Source of the DNA: Natronococcus roseus
GTDB taxonomy: Archaea > Halobacteriota > Halobacteria > Halobacteriales > Natrialbaceae
Reading direction: 5' to 3'
Assembly (NCBI RefSeq): GCF_043677095.1
Contig: NZ_JBHLJR010000004.1
Coordinates: 493,118-557,117, forward strand
DNA: 64,000 nt
Shown here in pieces: positions 42,394 to 50,804 of the stretch. Under the pieces are notes generated by a model. That model did not search any database and was not told where the DNA came from. It saw nothing but the letters and a program-made list of their open reading frames with translations. The translations under genes and the position numbers were made by a program. The first letter of the stretch is position 1. Every line of letters begins with the position of its first letter.

Positions 42394-43500
42394 ATGGATA
42401 CGATCGGCGTCGTCGTCAACCCGATCGCCGGCATGGGCGGGCGGGTCGGGCTGAAGGGAACCGACGGGAAAGTCGCGGAAGCGCGTCGGCGCGGCGCGAC
42501 CACGCGGGCGCCCGAACGGGCGCGCCGGGCGCTCGAGGTACTGTCCCGCGAGACCGACGGGCTGACGGTGTACGCGGCCGCGGGCCCGATAGGTGAGGAC
42601 GCGGCTCGAGACGCCGGTTTCGAGCCCGAGGTCGTCTACGATCCGTGGTCGGAGTCCGCCGAGGGACCGCCCGAGGACCCCGGTGACGCCGAGACCTCCG
42701 CCGAGGACACGCGGGCGGCCGTCCGGGCGTTTCTCGAGCGGGGCGTCGATCTCGTCCTGTTCGTCGGCGGCGACGGGACGGCCGTCGACGTCGCCGAGGT
42801 GCTCGAGGAGATCGGCGACGAGACGCCGATGCTCGGCGTGCCGGCTGGGGTCAAGATCTACTCCTCGGTGTTCGCCGTCACGCCCAGAGACGCCGGGCGG
42901 ATCGCGGCCGGGTTCGACGCGGTCGAGCCCCGCGAGGTCAACGACATCGACGAGGCGGCCTACCGCGAGGGCGAGGTTCGATCCGAGCTACGGGCGGTCG
43001 TTCCGGTACCGGTCGCGCCGGATGTTCAGTCGGGCAAGCAGGTCTCGAGCGGCAGCACCGAATCGCTGGCCGCGGGCTTTGCCCGCGAGATCGAGAACGA
43101 GCGGACCTACGTCTTCGGTCCCGGTGGAACGGTCGGCGCGATCGAGGCCGAACTCGGGATCGACGCCTCCCCGCTCGGGGTGGACGTCTGGCGCGACGGC
43201 GAGGTCCTCGCACGGGACGCCGCGGAGGCGGAGCTCCTCGCAGTCCTCGAGGACCCGGTCACGATCGTCGTCTCGCCGATCGGCGGCCAGGGGTTCGTCT
43301 TCGGGCGGGGCAACCACCAGCTCTCGCCCGCCGTCATCGAGCGGGCCGACGAGATCGCGGTCGTCGCCGCCGGCGAGAAGCTGGACGCGATCGACGCGCT
43401 CCGGGTCGACACCGACGACGACGACCTCGACGAGGAGCTCCGGGGCTGGATGAAGGTGCGAACGGGACGGTTCACGACCCGGCTCGTGAAGGTTGTTTAA
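42394..43500 (+). CDS. ATP-NAD kinase / AcoX-family protein
   Basis: 368 residues from ATG 42394. It begins 'MDTIGVVVNPIAGMGGRVGLKGTDG' and has 'LVLFVGGDGTAVDVAEVL', 'MLGVPAGVKIYSSVFAVTP' and a late 'IVVSPIGGQGFVFGRGNHQLSP'. This is the long ATP-NAD-kinase-like form widely found in archaea, distinct from true NAD kinase (NadK). It is paralogous to 20779-21810. The physiological reaction is not established. Confidence 0.9.
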   Translation: MDTIGVVVNPIAGMGGRVGLKGTDGKVAEARRRGATTRAPERARRALEVLSRETDGLTVYAAAGPIGEDAARDAGFEPEVVYDPWSESAEGPPEDPGDAETSAEDTRAAVRAFLERGVDLVLFVGGDGTAVDVAEVLEEIGDETPMLGVPAGVKIYSSVFAVTPRDAGRIAAGFDAVEPREVNDIDEAAYREGEVRSELRAVVPVPVAPDVQSGKQVSSGSTESLAAGFAREIENERTYVFGPGGTVGAIEAELGIDASPLGVDVWRDGEVLARDAAEAELLAVLEDPVTIVVSPIGGQGFVFGRGNHQLSPAVIERADEIAVVAAGEKLDAIDALRVDTDDDDLDEELRGWMKVRTGRFTTRLVKVV

Positions 43501-43603
43501 GGAGAGACCGTTCTAACGGATCTGTGACAACGATATTACTATCGGATGCAAATATACTGTGTGTATAGTCAGGATTAAGGTGTCCTCTAGCCTACTTCGG
43601 CGT

Positions 43604-44635
43604 ATGGAAACGCGGAAAGTGCAGCGACTCGGTCCGTCGACGCTCGCGATGACCCTCCCGGCGGAATGGGCGTCCGAACACGACGTCGAGAAGGGAGACG
43701 AAGTGACGATCCGGACCAGCGGCAAGGGAACGCTGACCGTGATGCCCGAATCGGCTAACACCGAGGAGACCGAAGCGACGATCCACGTCGACAATCTCGA
43801 CGCGGCCGCCGTCGAACGAGCGATCGTCGCCCAGTACGTGCTCGGCCGACGAGTGATCCGGATCCAGTGTGAGGACGGCGCCCTCGAGTCCGAGCACATC
43901 AACGCGGTCTACCAGGCCGAAACCCAGCTCATGGGACTGGGCGTGATCGAGGAGACCCCCGAGAACATCTCGATTCGCTGTTCGGTCGACCCGGAGGACT
44001 TCACCCTCGACAACCTCCTCGAGCGCCTCGAGCGAACCGGGAGCACGATGCGTGGCGAAGCGATCAAGGCGCTGGCCCACGGCAACCCCGATCTCGCCCA
44101 GCGCGCGCTGAACCGCGAGCGCCAGGCCAACAAGATCTTCGTGCTCCTGTTGCGCCTGATCTTTACGGCCTACCAGAACCCGAACCTCGCTCGGGCGGTC
44201 GGGCTCAACAGCGGGTTCCCGCTGATCGGCTACCGCTCGATCGCGAAGAACCTCGAACTCACGGCCGACAACGCCGAGGACATCGCCGACATCGTCATGG
44301 AGACGGAGGGCCACACCCTCGACATCGACAGCTCCGTCATGCGCGACATCCGCGAGCTGAACGAGATCGTCGACGAGATCACCTCGCTGGCGGTCGAGGC
44401 CGCCGTCGAGCGGGACTACGACAAATCAAACGAGGTTCGAGCGCTGTTCCACGAGATCGCCGATCGGGAGTCGGAGATCCTCGCCGACCTTCCCGAGATG
44501 GACAACGAAGACCTGCTGCGGGTTCGCGAGGTGCTCGTTAGCCTCCAGCAGACCGCCCAGTACGCGATGCGAAACGCCGAGATCTCGGCAAACCTCGCGC
44601 TCAACGAGGAGTCCGAGCACACGACGATCAGCTGA
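43604..44635 (+). CDS. AbrB-PhoU fusion, phosphate-uptake-regulator family
   Basis: 343 residues from METRKVQRLG. The first 45 residues ('METRKVQRLGPSTLAMTLPAEWA', 'VEKGDEVTIR') are a SpoVT/AbrB DNA-binding swapped hairpin. Two PhoU-like helical repeats follow, for instance 'EAIKALAHGNPDLAQRALNRE' and 'SVMRDIRELNEIVDEITSLAVEAAVERDYDKSNEV'. Such fusions regulate phosphate uptake genes in haloarchaea. No pst genes are in the window. A TATA-like GATTAAGG lies about 27 nt upstream of the ATG. Confidence 0.92.
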   Translation: METRKVQRLGPSTLAMTLPAEWASEHDVEKGDEVTIRTSGKGTLTVMPESANTEETEATIHVDNLDAAAVERAIVAQYVLGRRVIRIQCEDGALESEHINAVYQAETQLMGLGVIEETPENISIRCSVDPEDFTLDNLLERLERTGSTMRGEAIKALAHGNPDLAQRALNRERQANKIFVLLLRLIFTAYQNPNLARAVGLNSGFPLIGYRSIAKNLELTADNAEDIADIVMETEGHTLDIDSSVMRDIRELNEIVDEITSLAVEAAVERDYDKSNEVRALFHEIADRESEILADLPEMDNEDLLRVREVLVSLQQTAQYAMRNAEISANLALNEESEHTTIS

Positions 44636-44863
44636 TCGGTCTCCGAACTTCGGTCTCGCCGGTCTCGTGAAGCCGTCACGAAGGGCTCTCTCGAGTGCTC
44701 GAGCCGGAGCCCAGCGCGGCTCCCAGCGGTATTCCTCACTAATTTAGATCAGGTATTGGCCGAGTGAAAAGACACATATACGGCCGTTCCAATACTCGCT
44801 GCCATCGTCCGACACATCGCCCGTCTCCGGAACGCCGCCCGATCGCAGAGTACGCTCCTGGTC

Positions 44864-45721
44864 GTGATCGGCGCCACGCTCGCGGGCGTCGCGTACCCGA
44901 CGTTCGCCTCCCCACTCCAGCCGCTCCTGCCGGTGCTCGTCGCCGGGCTGATCTTCACCGGTTTTTACGGGTTCAGCCTCGGCGAGGCGGCGGACCAGCG
45001 CGTCTCGCTGCCGGTCGTCGCCTCCCTGCTCTGTCTCTACCTGCTCGTTCCGGTTGCGCTGTACCCCGTCGCCGCCGTGGTGCTCTCCGGGGAGATGCTC
45101 CTGGGCGTCCTCGTGGTCCTCTCGGCGCCACTGGCGGCCGGGAGCTCGATCATCTGGACGCGCCTGGGCGGCGGGAACACCGTTCTGACGACGCTCGTCG
45201 TCCTCGCTTCGATGCTGCTCGCGCCACTCGTCATGCCATCGCTCATCACCCTGTTCGCCGACTCTGCAGTCGAGGTCTCCGCCTCGGCGCTGATCCTCGA
45301 GCTCGGCGCGATCGTCCTCGCGGGCGGGGCGCTCGCCTACGTCGTTCCCGAGGGCTCGGTCTCCGAGAGCCAGCTCGACGGGTTCTCGATCGCCACGATC
45401 GGCGCGCTGATCTACGCCGGCGTCGGCGGCTCGACGCTCGCGCTCGAGCCCTCCCAGCTTGCGTTCGTCGGCGCGATCGGGGCCGCGGCGATCGGCCTCA
45501 GCGCGGCGGTCGCGTACGGACTGTACGTACATGGGGTACGACAGGACGACTGCGTCACCGTCCTGTTCTCGAGTTCAATGAAGAACATGAGCGTCTCGGT
45601 GATGATCGGCGCGGTGCTGGGCGGAGGGACGATCGTCGCCAGCATCACCGCCTTCTACGTCGTCCAGCAGCTCGTGAGCAGCTCACTGGTTCGTCATCTC
45701 GACGCTGCCACCTCCGGATAG
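44864..45721 (+). CDS. Bile acid:sodium symporter (BASS) family transporter, start uncertain
   Basis: 285 residues from a GTG at 44864, with about eight or nine hydrophobic segments. 'LVVLSAPLAAGSSIIWTRLGGGNTVLTTLVVLASMLLAPLVMP' is the BASS core with the crossover motif. 'FSSSMKNMSVSVMIGAVLGG' is the second. The family normally begins earlier with a charged helix like the in-frame 'IVRHIARLRNAARSQSTLL' encoded upstream. That stretch contains no ATG, GTG or TTG between a TGA at 44765 and the GTG. The true start may be a mutated ATG (ATA at 44792). Substrate unknown. Confidence 0.82.
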   Translation: MIGATLAGVAYPTFASPLQPLLPVLVAGLIFTGFYGFSLGEAADQRVSLPVVASLLCLYLLVPVALYPVAAVVLSGEMLLGVLVVLSAPLAAGSSIIWTRLGGGNTVLTTLVVLASMLLAPLVMPSLITLFADSAVEVSASALILELGAIVLAGGALAYVVPEGSVSESQLDGFSIATIGALIYAGVGGSTLALEPSQLAFVGAIGAAAIGLSAAVAYGLYVHGVRQDDCVTVLFSSSMKNMSVSVMIGAVLGGGTIVASITAFYVVQQLVSSSLVRHLDAATSG

Positions 45722-45800
45722 TCGTCGGTGCCCGGTTGCGGGTACCCCTCGGCTTGCACGAATGAAAGCAATTAAGCGACGCCACTCGGAACCCTCGAGC

Positions 45801-45986
45801 ATGACTACGCAATCGGAGTCGACGGACAAGGGCCTGGGACTGGCGCTTGCACTCGGTGCGGTCGCAACCATCGGCGCGCTCGGCATGCTGGTCGGCGCCC
45901 CCGACATCGAAGCCGCGTGGGGCTTTGCCGGCGCAATGCTGTTTAGCGCGCTCGCGGTCGTCGGGATTCACCTCTACTGGGACTGA
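45801..45986 (+). CDS. Small two-span membrane protein (DUF7525-like)
   Basis: 61 residues from MTTQSESTDKG. It has hydrophobic helices at about 11-29 and 38-58 ('FAGAMLFSALAVVGIHLYW'). ATTAAG at 45771-45776 is about 27 nt upstream, so this ATG is preferred over 45762. It resembles conserved haloarchaeal small membrane proteins; the DUF number is from memory. Confidence 0.75.
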   Translation: MTTQSESTDKGLGLALALGAVATIGALGMLVGAPDIEAAWGFAGAMLFSALAVVGIHLYWD

Positions 45987-46075
45987 CGATCCCATCGGTT
46001 CGCCGTTCGATATCGCCCTTCGAGAGTTGGCGTCAAACGTTAATACCGCCGACGACCTACACTGTGTAACGGACG

Positions 46076-46300
46076 ATGACGAACTACTCCGACGAAGAGC
46101 AGCGTATTCTCTCGTACCTCAGGGAGAGTGCCGCCCGCGGCGAGCAGTACTTCCGGGCGAAAAACATCGCGGAGGCGATCGACCTCTCCTCGAAGCAGGT
46201 CGGCGCCCGCCTCCCCCACCTCGCCGAGAAGTCGGACGAGGTCGACATCGAGAAGTGGGGTCGTGCCCGGTCGACGACCTGGCGAGTTACCGTCAGCTGA
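46076..46300 (+). CDS. DUF7123-like small winged-helix protein
   Basis: 74 residues. 'EEQRILSYLRESAARGEQYFRAKNIAEAIDLSSKQVGARLPHLAEKS' is a complete winged helix, and 'VDIEKWGRARSTTWRVT' is the wing. This is a strongly conserved haloarchaeal protein (DUF7123 in my memory) and probably a DNA-binding factor. GTTAATA at 46039-46045 is a plausible TATA box. Confidence 0.87.
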   Translation: MTNYSDEEQRILSYLRESAARGEQYFRAKNIAEAIDLSSKQVGARLPHLAEKSDEVDIEKWGRARSTTWRVTVS

Positions 46301-46425
46301 GGCGGGCCGCGCTACGCCGGCTTCGACGCGATCACGGGACGGCTCGAGGATGAGTCGGAACTCGCTGTGACGGTCCGTCTGAGGGGTTCGTGGTCTTTTT
46401 ACCCGCGAACGACCGACGTAGTTGC

Positions 46426-46860
46426 ATGACTGTACGCGTCGACCGGTCGTTCGAGCTCGCGGCGCCGCCGGAACGGGTCTGGGAGTTCATCGTCGATCCG
46501 GAGAACCGCGCCCGGGCGATCAGCGTCGTCCAGGAGTACTCCATCGACGGCCCCGAGGGCCGACGAGCGACCTGGCAGGTCGAGCTGCCGATCCCGCTCG
46601 TTCGCCAGACCGTCGCCGTCGAAACCGAGGATATCACTCGAGACCCCCCGGAGTACGTCAAGTTCACCGGGAAATCGACGGGGCTGGACGTCACCGGCGA
46701 ACACCGGATCGTCGAGACCGAGACCGGAAGCCGCCTCGAGAACGAGTTCGTCGTCGACGGCAAGCTGCCGGGCGTCGAGAAGTTCTTCAAGCGCAATCTG
46801 GACGGCGAACTCGAGAACCTGCAGCGGGCGCTCGAGCGCGACCTGGAGGGATCGCCGTGA
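46426..46860 (+). CDS. SRPBCC-family (CoxG-like) protein
   Basis: 144 residues from MTVRVDRSFE. 'FELAAPPERVWEFIVDPENRARAIS' is the opening strand and helix, and 'VTGEHRIVETETGSRLENEFVVDGKLPGVEKFF' the middle of the fold. It overlaps the nitrilase gene by four bases (GTGA) and is therefore co-translated with it. Ligand unknown. Confidence 0.87.
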   Translation: MTVRVDRSFELAAPPERVWEFIVDPENRARAISVVQEYSIDGPEGRRATWQVELPIPLVRQTVAVETEDITRDPPEYVKFTGKSTGLDVTGEHRIVETETGSRLENEFVVDGKLPGVEKFFKRNLDGELENLQRALERDLEGSP

Positions 46861-47681
46861 CCGCCGACGGACTCGACCTCGCGCTCGCCCAGCTCGATAT
46901 CGAGGCCGGCGACGTCGATGGCAACGTCGAGCGCGCCCTCGAGGCGGTCGAACGGGCCGCCGACGAAGGGGCCGACCTGGTCGCCCTGCCGGAGCTGTTC
47001 AACGTCGGCTACTTCGCGTTCGACCTCTACGAGCGCTACGCGGAGCCCTTCGAGGGTGAGACGTTCACCCGACTCGGCGAGGCCGCCGCCGATCACGGGA
47101 TCGCCGTCCTCGCGGGGACCATCGTCGAGGATCTCGCCGAGACCGAGTCCGTCGAGACGCCCGCCGACGAGGGACTGGCCAACACCGCCGCGCTGTTCGA
47201 CGCCGGCGGCGAGTTACAGCTGGTCTACCGCAAACACCATCTCTTCGGCTACGACTCGGCCGAAGCCGAGCTGCTCGTCCCTGGCGAGCGGATCGAGACG
47301 GCGACGATCGACGGCGTCACGATCGGCGTAACGACCTGTTACGACCTGCGATTCCCCGAACTCTACCGGGAGCTGGTCGACGCCGGCGCGGAGCTGCTGG
47401 TCGTCCCCAGCGCCTGGCCCTACCCGCGGATCGAACACTGGGAAACCCTCTCGCGGGCGCGGGCGATCGAGAACCAGTGTTACGTCGCGACGGTCAACGG
47501 CTCCGGCGAGTTCGACGACGCCGGCGCCGAACTGCTCGGACGGTCGACGGTCTACGACCCCTGGGGCGTGACGCTGGCCTCGAGCGGCGACGATCCGGCC
47601 TTCGTCACCGCCGAGATCGATCCGGACGCGATCGCGTCGATTCGCGAGGAGTTCCCCGCGCTTCGGGACCGAAGACTGTAG
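46857..47681 (+). CDS. Carbon-nitrogen hydrolase (nitrilase superfamily)
   Basis: 274 residues from a GTG. The catalytic triad is complete: Glu46 ('ALPELFNVGYF'), Lys126 ('VYRKHHLFGYD') and Cys161 ('VTTCYDLRFPELYR'). It is probably an omega-amidase/deaminated-glutathione-amidase-like enzyme or a carbamoylase. The exact substrate is not predictable. It starts inside the end of the SRPBCC gene. A T7 tract follows its stop. Confidence 0.92.
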   Translation: MTADGLDLALAQLDIEAGDVDGNVERALEAVERAADEGADLVALPELFNVGYFAFDLYERYAEPFEGETFTRLGEAAADHGIAVLAGTIVEDLAETESVETPADEGLANTAALFDAGGELQLVYRKHHLFGYDSAEAELLVPGERIETATIDGVTIGVTTCYDLRFPELYRELVDAGAELLVVPSAWPYPRIEHWETLSRARAIENQCYVATVNGSGEFDDAGAELLGRSTVYDPWGVTLASSGDDPAFVTAEIDPDAIASIREEFPALRDRRL

Positions 47682-47697
47682 CCGACCTCGACCGCTG

Positions 47698-47704
47698 TTT
47701 TTTT
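47698..47704 (+). terminator. T7 tract after the nitrilase gene
   Basis: GCTGTTTTTTTATCC begins 13 nt after the stop codon. Seven consecutive T is the longest T run near a gene end in the GC-rich part and fits an archaeal terminator. Confidence 0.55.
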
Positions 47705-47903
47705 ATCCACTGACGGCATTGTCTTCGATGCCGGTTACAGGCGCTTTTCACGTCAGACCGGCACTGCGCGTCGCTCCGGCCGCGCCTCGCTCGATCTCCC
47801 GGGAATCGAGCGACCCACTCCCGTCGGCTCGCCTTCGTCCGCGCCACTCCTTTCGCCCGCGTCTTTCACGTTCCGACCTCGAGCATCGCGTCGGCTCGAC
47901 GAG

Positions 47904-48605
47904 TCATCGTTTCTCGAGAACGGCTCGCCACTGGACGTCGCCGTACCGTGTCGCGGCGACCGTCCACGGCGTGCCGAGGGTCGCCTCCCGAAGCCGATCG
48001 ACGCTGAACAGTCGAAACAGCAGCGTCCGACCGACGTCGCCCTCGTACTCGCAGTGGTACGCTCTGTAGGCCAGCCCGGGCACGGCGTCCTCGCGGTAGC
48101 CGAAGGCGTCCGCGGTCGCCGCCAGCTCGGGCGCGTAGTTGTCGAGCACGGCGGTAGCGTCGGGAGTCGTCACGAACGCGAGATCGGCCAGAAACTCCCG
48201 GACACCGTCCATCGAACCGGCCAGTCCAACCTGCGTCCCGATCGCGTGGGCCGACCGAAACCGGTCGCGGTCGAAGCGTTCCCTGAGCGAGAACATGTCG
48301 GCGAGCCTGGCGTCCTCGACGCCCCGCTCCCGCATCAGGTCGACGAGGAATTCGCTCACTTCGATAGCGACGGTCTCGAACCGCTCCTGGTAGTAGAGTG
48401 CGTCCCGCCCCGCACCGGCGCCCATGTCGAGCAGCGGTCCCTCGAGCCACGCGTCGCGCCAGGCGTCCTCGTCGTGGTCGCCGAAGTACCACTCTTCGAT
48501 AGTGTGCTCGCGGGTCTCCTCGCCGTCGCGGTCGAGCAGCGGCGCCGTTCGCTCGCCGCGGTAGTGGTCGCGGACGGCGTGACCGAACGGATCGTGTGCT
48601 GTCAT
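47904..48605 (-). CDS. Class I SAM-dependent methyltransferase
   Basis: 233 residues from MTAHDPFGHA. 'GPLLDMGAGAGRDALYYQERFETVAIEVSEFLVDLMRERG' is motif I with the acidic end of strand 2, and 'DARLADMFSLRERFDRDRF' follows. The C-terminal part ('RLFSVDRLREATLGTPW') is typical of haloarchaeal Rossmann methyltransferases. Acceptor unknown. A palindrome sits directly at its start. Confidence 0.88.
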   Translation of the reverse strand: MTAHDPFGHAVRDHYRGERTAPLLDRDGEETREHTIEEWYFGDHDEDAWRDAWLEGPLLDMGAGAGRDALYYQERFETVAIEVSEFLVDLMRERGVEDARLADMFSLRERFDRDRFRSAHAIGTQVGLAGSMDGVREFLADLAFVTTPDATAVLDNYAPELAATADAFGYREDAVPGLAYRAYHCEYEGDVGRTLLFRLFSVDRLREATLGTPWTVAATRYGDVQWRAVLEKR

Positions 48606-48608
48606 ACT

Positions 48609-48619
48609 GTGTGACACAC
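48609..48619 (-). promoter_or_regulatory. 11-bp palindrome next to the methyltransferase start
   Basis: GTGTGACACAC is a symmetric site three bases upstream of the start codon. This is the position expected of an operator blocking a leaderless transcript. No regulator can be assigned. Confidence 0.3.
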
Positions 48620-48733
48620 TTTCAACTCTCGTAAGCGTGAGTGAGAGTCGGTACCGAGGAATGAGGATATTGGCACCAAGTTCCGTGGTGTGTAGTCGCA
48701 AACATCTTTTGTCCCGCGCCGCGTACGGAGCCC

Positions 48734-49066
48734 ATGCCGACGGTTACCTTCGAGGGGGAAGAGATCGACTGCGAGGACGGAGCGACCCTTCGGGACGTCC
48801 TGCTCGAGGCGGGGCTGTCGCCGCACAACGGGCGGGCGGCCCTGCTCAACTGCCGGGGCCACGGGACCTGCGGGACGTGCGCGGTGGAGATCGACGGCCC
48901 CGCGAGCGAGCCGACGACGCGCGAAAAACGCCGGCTCTCGGTGCCGCCACACGGCTCCGACGGCGGGCTACGGCTCTCCTGTCAGACGGAAGTGCAGGGT
49001 GATCTGAACGTCGAGAAACACGGCGGGTTCTGGGGACAGCACACGGAGAACACGCCGCGCGACTAG
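48734..49066 (+). CDS. 2Fe-2S ferredoxin
   Basis: 110 residues. The plant-type cluster ligands are Cys40, Cys46, Cys49 and Cys83 in 'LLNCRGHGTCGTCAVEI' and 'LRLSCQTEV'. It lacks the acidic halophilic insertion of the major haloarchaeal ferredoxin and so is a minor electron carrier. Partner unknown. It is convergent with the aldehyde dehydrogenase gene, and a long palindrome lies between them. Confidence 0.92.
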   Translation: MPTVTFEGEEIDCEDGATLRDVLLEAGLSPHNGRAALLNCRGHGTCGTCAVEIDGPASEPTTREKRRLSVPPHGSDGGLRLSCQTEVQGDLNVEKHGGFWGQHTENTPRD

Positions 49067-49141
49067 CGTCGCGGGCTGTCCGACAGGGGTCGGTGCATCG
49101 AAAACGGAGACTGGCTCGAGGACGCCGTTCATACGGTCTAC

Positions 49142-49200
49142 TGTGAGTCATTACCGGTGCAACCGCAGAGCGGTCGCGGTTGCACCGGTAGATCGTCACA
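49142..49200. repeat. 59-bp two-level palindrome between convergent genes
   Basis: A perfect 15-bp inverted repeat (TACCGGTGCAACCGC at 49152-49166, complement at 49176-49190) has a 9-nt loop. Outside it, at exactly 5 nt on each side, is a second pair, TGTGA (49142-49146) and TCACA (49196-49200). It sits in the gap between the ferredoxin and aldehyde dehydrogenase stop codons. It could be a bidirectional terminator or RNA-stability hairpin, or a mobile palindromic unit. Confidence 0.75.
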
Positions 49201-49210
49201 GCAAACCGTA

Positions 49211-50746
49211 TCAGTCCTCTCGAGTGAGGATGTCTGCCGAGAGCCCCTGGGCCATCTCGATGTCCTTCGAGTTGTTCATGGTCCAGGCGGTGCGCTCGGT
49301 GACGGCCTCGATGGCCTCGCGGGCGCTGGGGTAGCCGTTGCCCGACTTCTTGACGCCGCCGAAGGGAAGCTGGACCTCGGCGCCGATACACGGCAGGTTC
49401 GCGTAGGCCAGGCCGATCTCGGCGCGGTCGCGGAAGTAGTTGATCTGGCGGTAGTCCTCGGAGACGATCGCCCCCGCCAGCCCGTAGGGGGTGTCGTTGT
49501 GGATCTCGACGGCGTCTTCGATGTCACCCGAGTACTCGAGCAGGGCGACGTGGGGTCCGAAACACTCCTCTTTCAGGCAGCGCAGGTCGGTGTCGTACTC
49601 GATCTCGTAGACGAACGGGCCGACCCAGTGGCCGTCCTCGTGGCCGTCGGGGATCTCGCCGTCCTCGAGTTCGAAGCGGTCGACCAGCACCTCGGCACCC
49701 TCCTTGCGAGCGAGCTCGTTATGCTTCTCGATCTTCTCCAGATGTTCGGCCTCGATGGCCGGCCCCATGAACGTCGACTCCTCGAGGGGGTCGCCGACGG
49801 CGATATCCTGGGCGATCTCGACGAAGCGTTCCTTGAACTCGTCGTAGAGGTCCTCGTGGACGATCAGCCGTTCGCTCGAGACGCAGCGCTGGCCGGTCGT
49901 CTTGAAACTCGACATGATCGCCGAGTGGACGGCGATCTCGAGGTCGGCCTCCTCGGTGACGATAATGCCGTTCTTGCCGCCCATCTCGCAGGCCGCGAGC
50001 TTGCCGGGTTCGCCGCCGACCTTGCTGGCGATCTCCTGGCCTACTTCCGCGGAGCCGGTAAAGAGGACGGTGTCGACGCGCTCGTCGTCGGTGATCGCGG
50101 CGCCGGCGTCGCCGTACCCCTGGATCATGTTGAACACGCCCTCAGGGATCCCCGAATCTTCGAACATCTCGGCGATGATCTGGCCGCACCACGGCGTCTG
50201 CTCGGCCGGCTTCCAGACGACCGTGTTGCCCTCGACCAGGGCGATAGCCATGTGCCAGAACGGGATCGCGACCGGGAAGTTCCACGGGGTGACACAGCCG
50301 ATGACGCCCCGCGGCTTGCGGCGCATGTAGGCGTCCTTGTTCGCGACCTCGCTCGGCACGACGTCGCCGTGGGGGTGGCGAGCGTTGCCGGCGGCCCACT
50401 CGACCATGTGCCAGGCTTCCGTGACGTCGGCTTTCCCCTCGCTGATCTCCTTGCCACACTCCTGGGAAACGATCTCGCCGAGCTCCTCGTGGCGCTCACG
50501 GAGCTCGTGGTAGATGTCCCAGAGGTACTCCGCCCGGTCGATGTACGAGAGGCCGCGCCACTCCTCGAAGGCCTCTTCGGCGGCCTCGAGGGCGGCGTCG
50601 ACGTCGTCGGCGGTCCCGCGCTGGAACTCCGCGAGCGTCTCACCCGTCGCCGGGTTCTCGCTCGCGAACGTCTCCGAACCGCTTCCGTCGATCCACTCTC
50701 CCGCGATGTAGTGGCTGTGTACCTGCTCGGTGGCCTGTTGGCTCAT
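49211..50746 (-). CDS. Aldehyde dehydrogenase family protein
   Basis: 511 residues. The catalytic cysteine is Cys288 ('TTGQRCVSSERL'), the general base Glu254 ('AACEMGGKNG') and the oxyanion Asn156 ('TPWNFPVAIPF'). 'NTVVWKPAEQTP' is the NAD-binding region. 'ALAGGRLET'-like specificity motifs are not diagnostic, so the substrate remains open. Normal length for the family. Confidence 0.95.
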   Translation of the reverse strand: MSQQATEQVHSHYIAGEWIDGSGSETFASENPATGETLAEFQRGTADDVDAALEAAEEAFEEWRGLSYIDRAEYLWDIYHELRERHEELGEIVSQECGKEISEGKADVTEAWHMVEWAAGNARHPHGDVVPSEVANKDAYMRRKPRGVIGCVTPWNFPVAIPFWHMAIALVEGNTVVWKPAEQTPWCGQIIAEMFEDSGIPEGVFNMIQGYGDAGAAITDDERVDTVLFTGSAEVGQEIASKVGGEPGKLAACEMGGKNGIIVTEEADLEIAVHSAIMSSFKTTGQRCVSSERLIVHEDLYDEFKERFVEIAQDIAVGDPLEESTFMGPAIEAEHLEKIEKHNELARKEGAEVLVDRFELEDGEIPDGHEDGHWVGPFVYEIEYDTDLRCLKEECFGPHVALLEYSGDIEDAVEIHNDTPYGLAGAIVSEDYRQINYFRDRAEIGLAYANLPCIGAEVQLPFGGVKKSGNGYPSAREAIEAVTERTAWTMNNSKDIEMAQGLSADILTRED

Positions 50747-50804
50747 GTGTGAACAGAGGACAAACGACGTGAAAACGTTGATGGAAACAAGGGTCGCGAG
50801 CGGG

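Noticed and set aside
49157..50752. 531-codon plus-strand frame opposite the aldehyde dehydrogenase
   Set aside because: Exact antisense of a gene with complete catalytic motifs.
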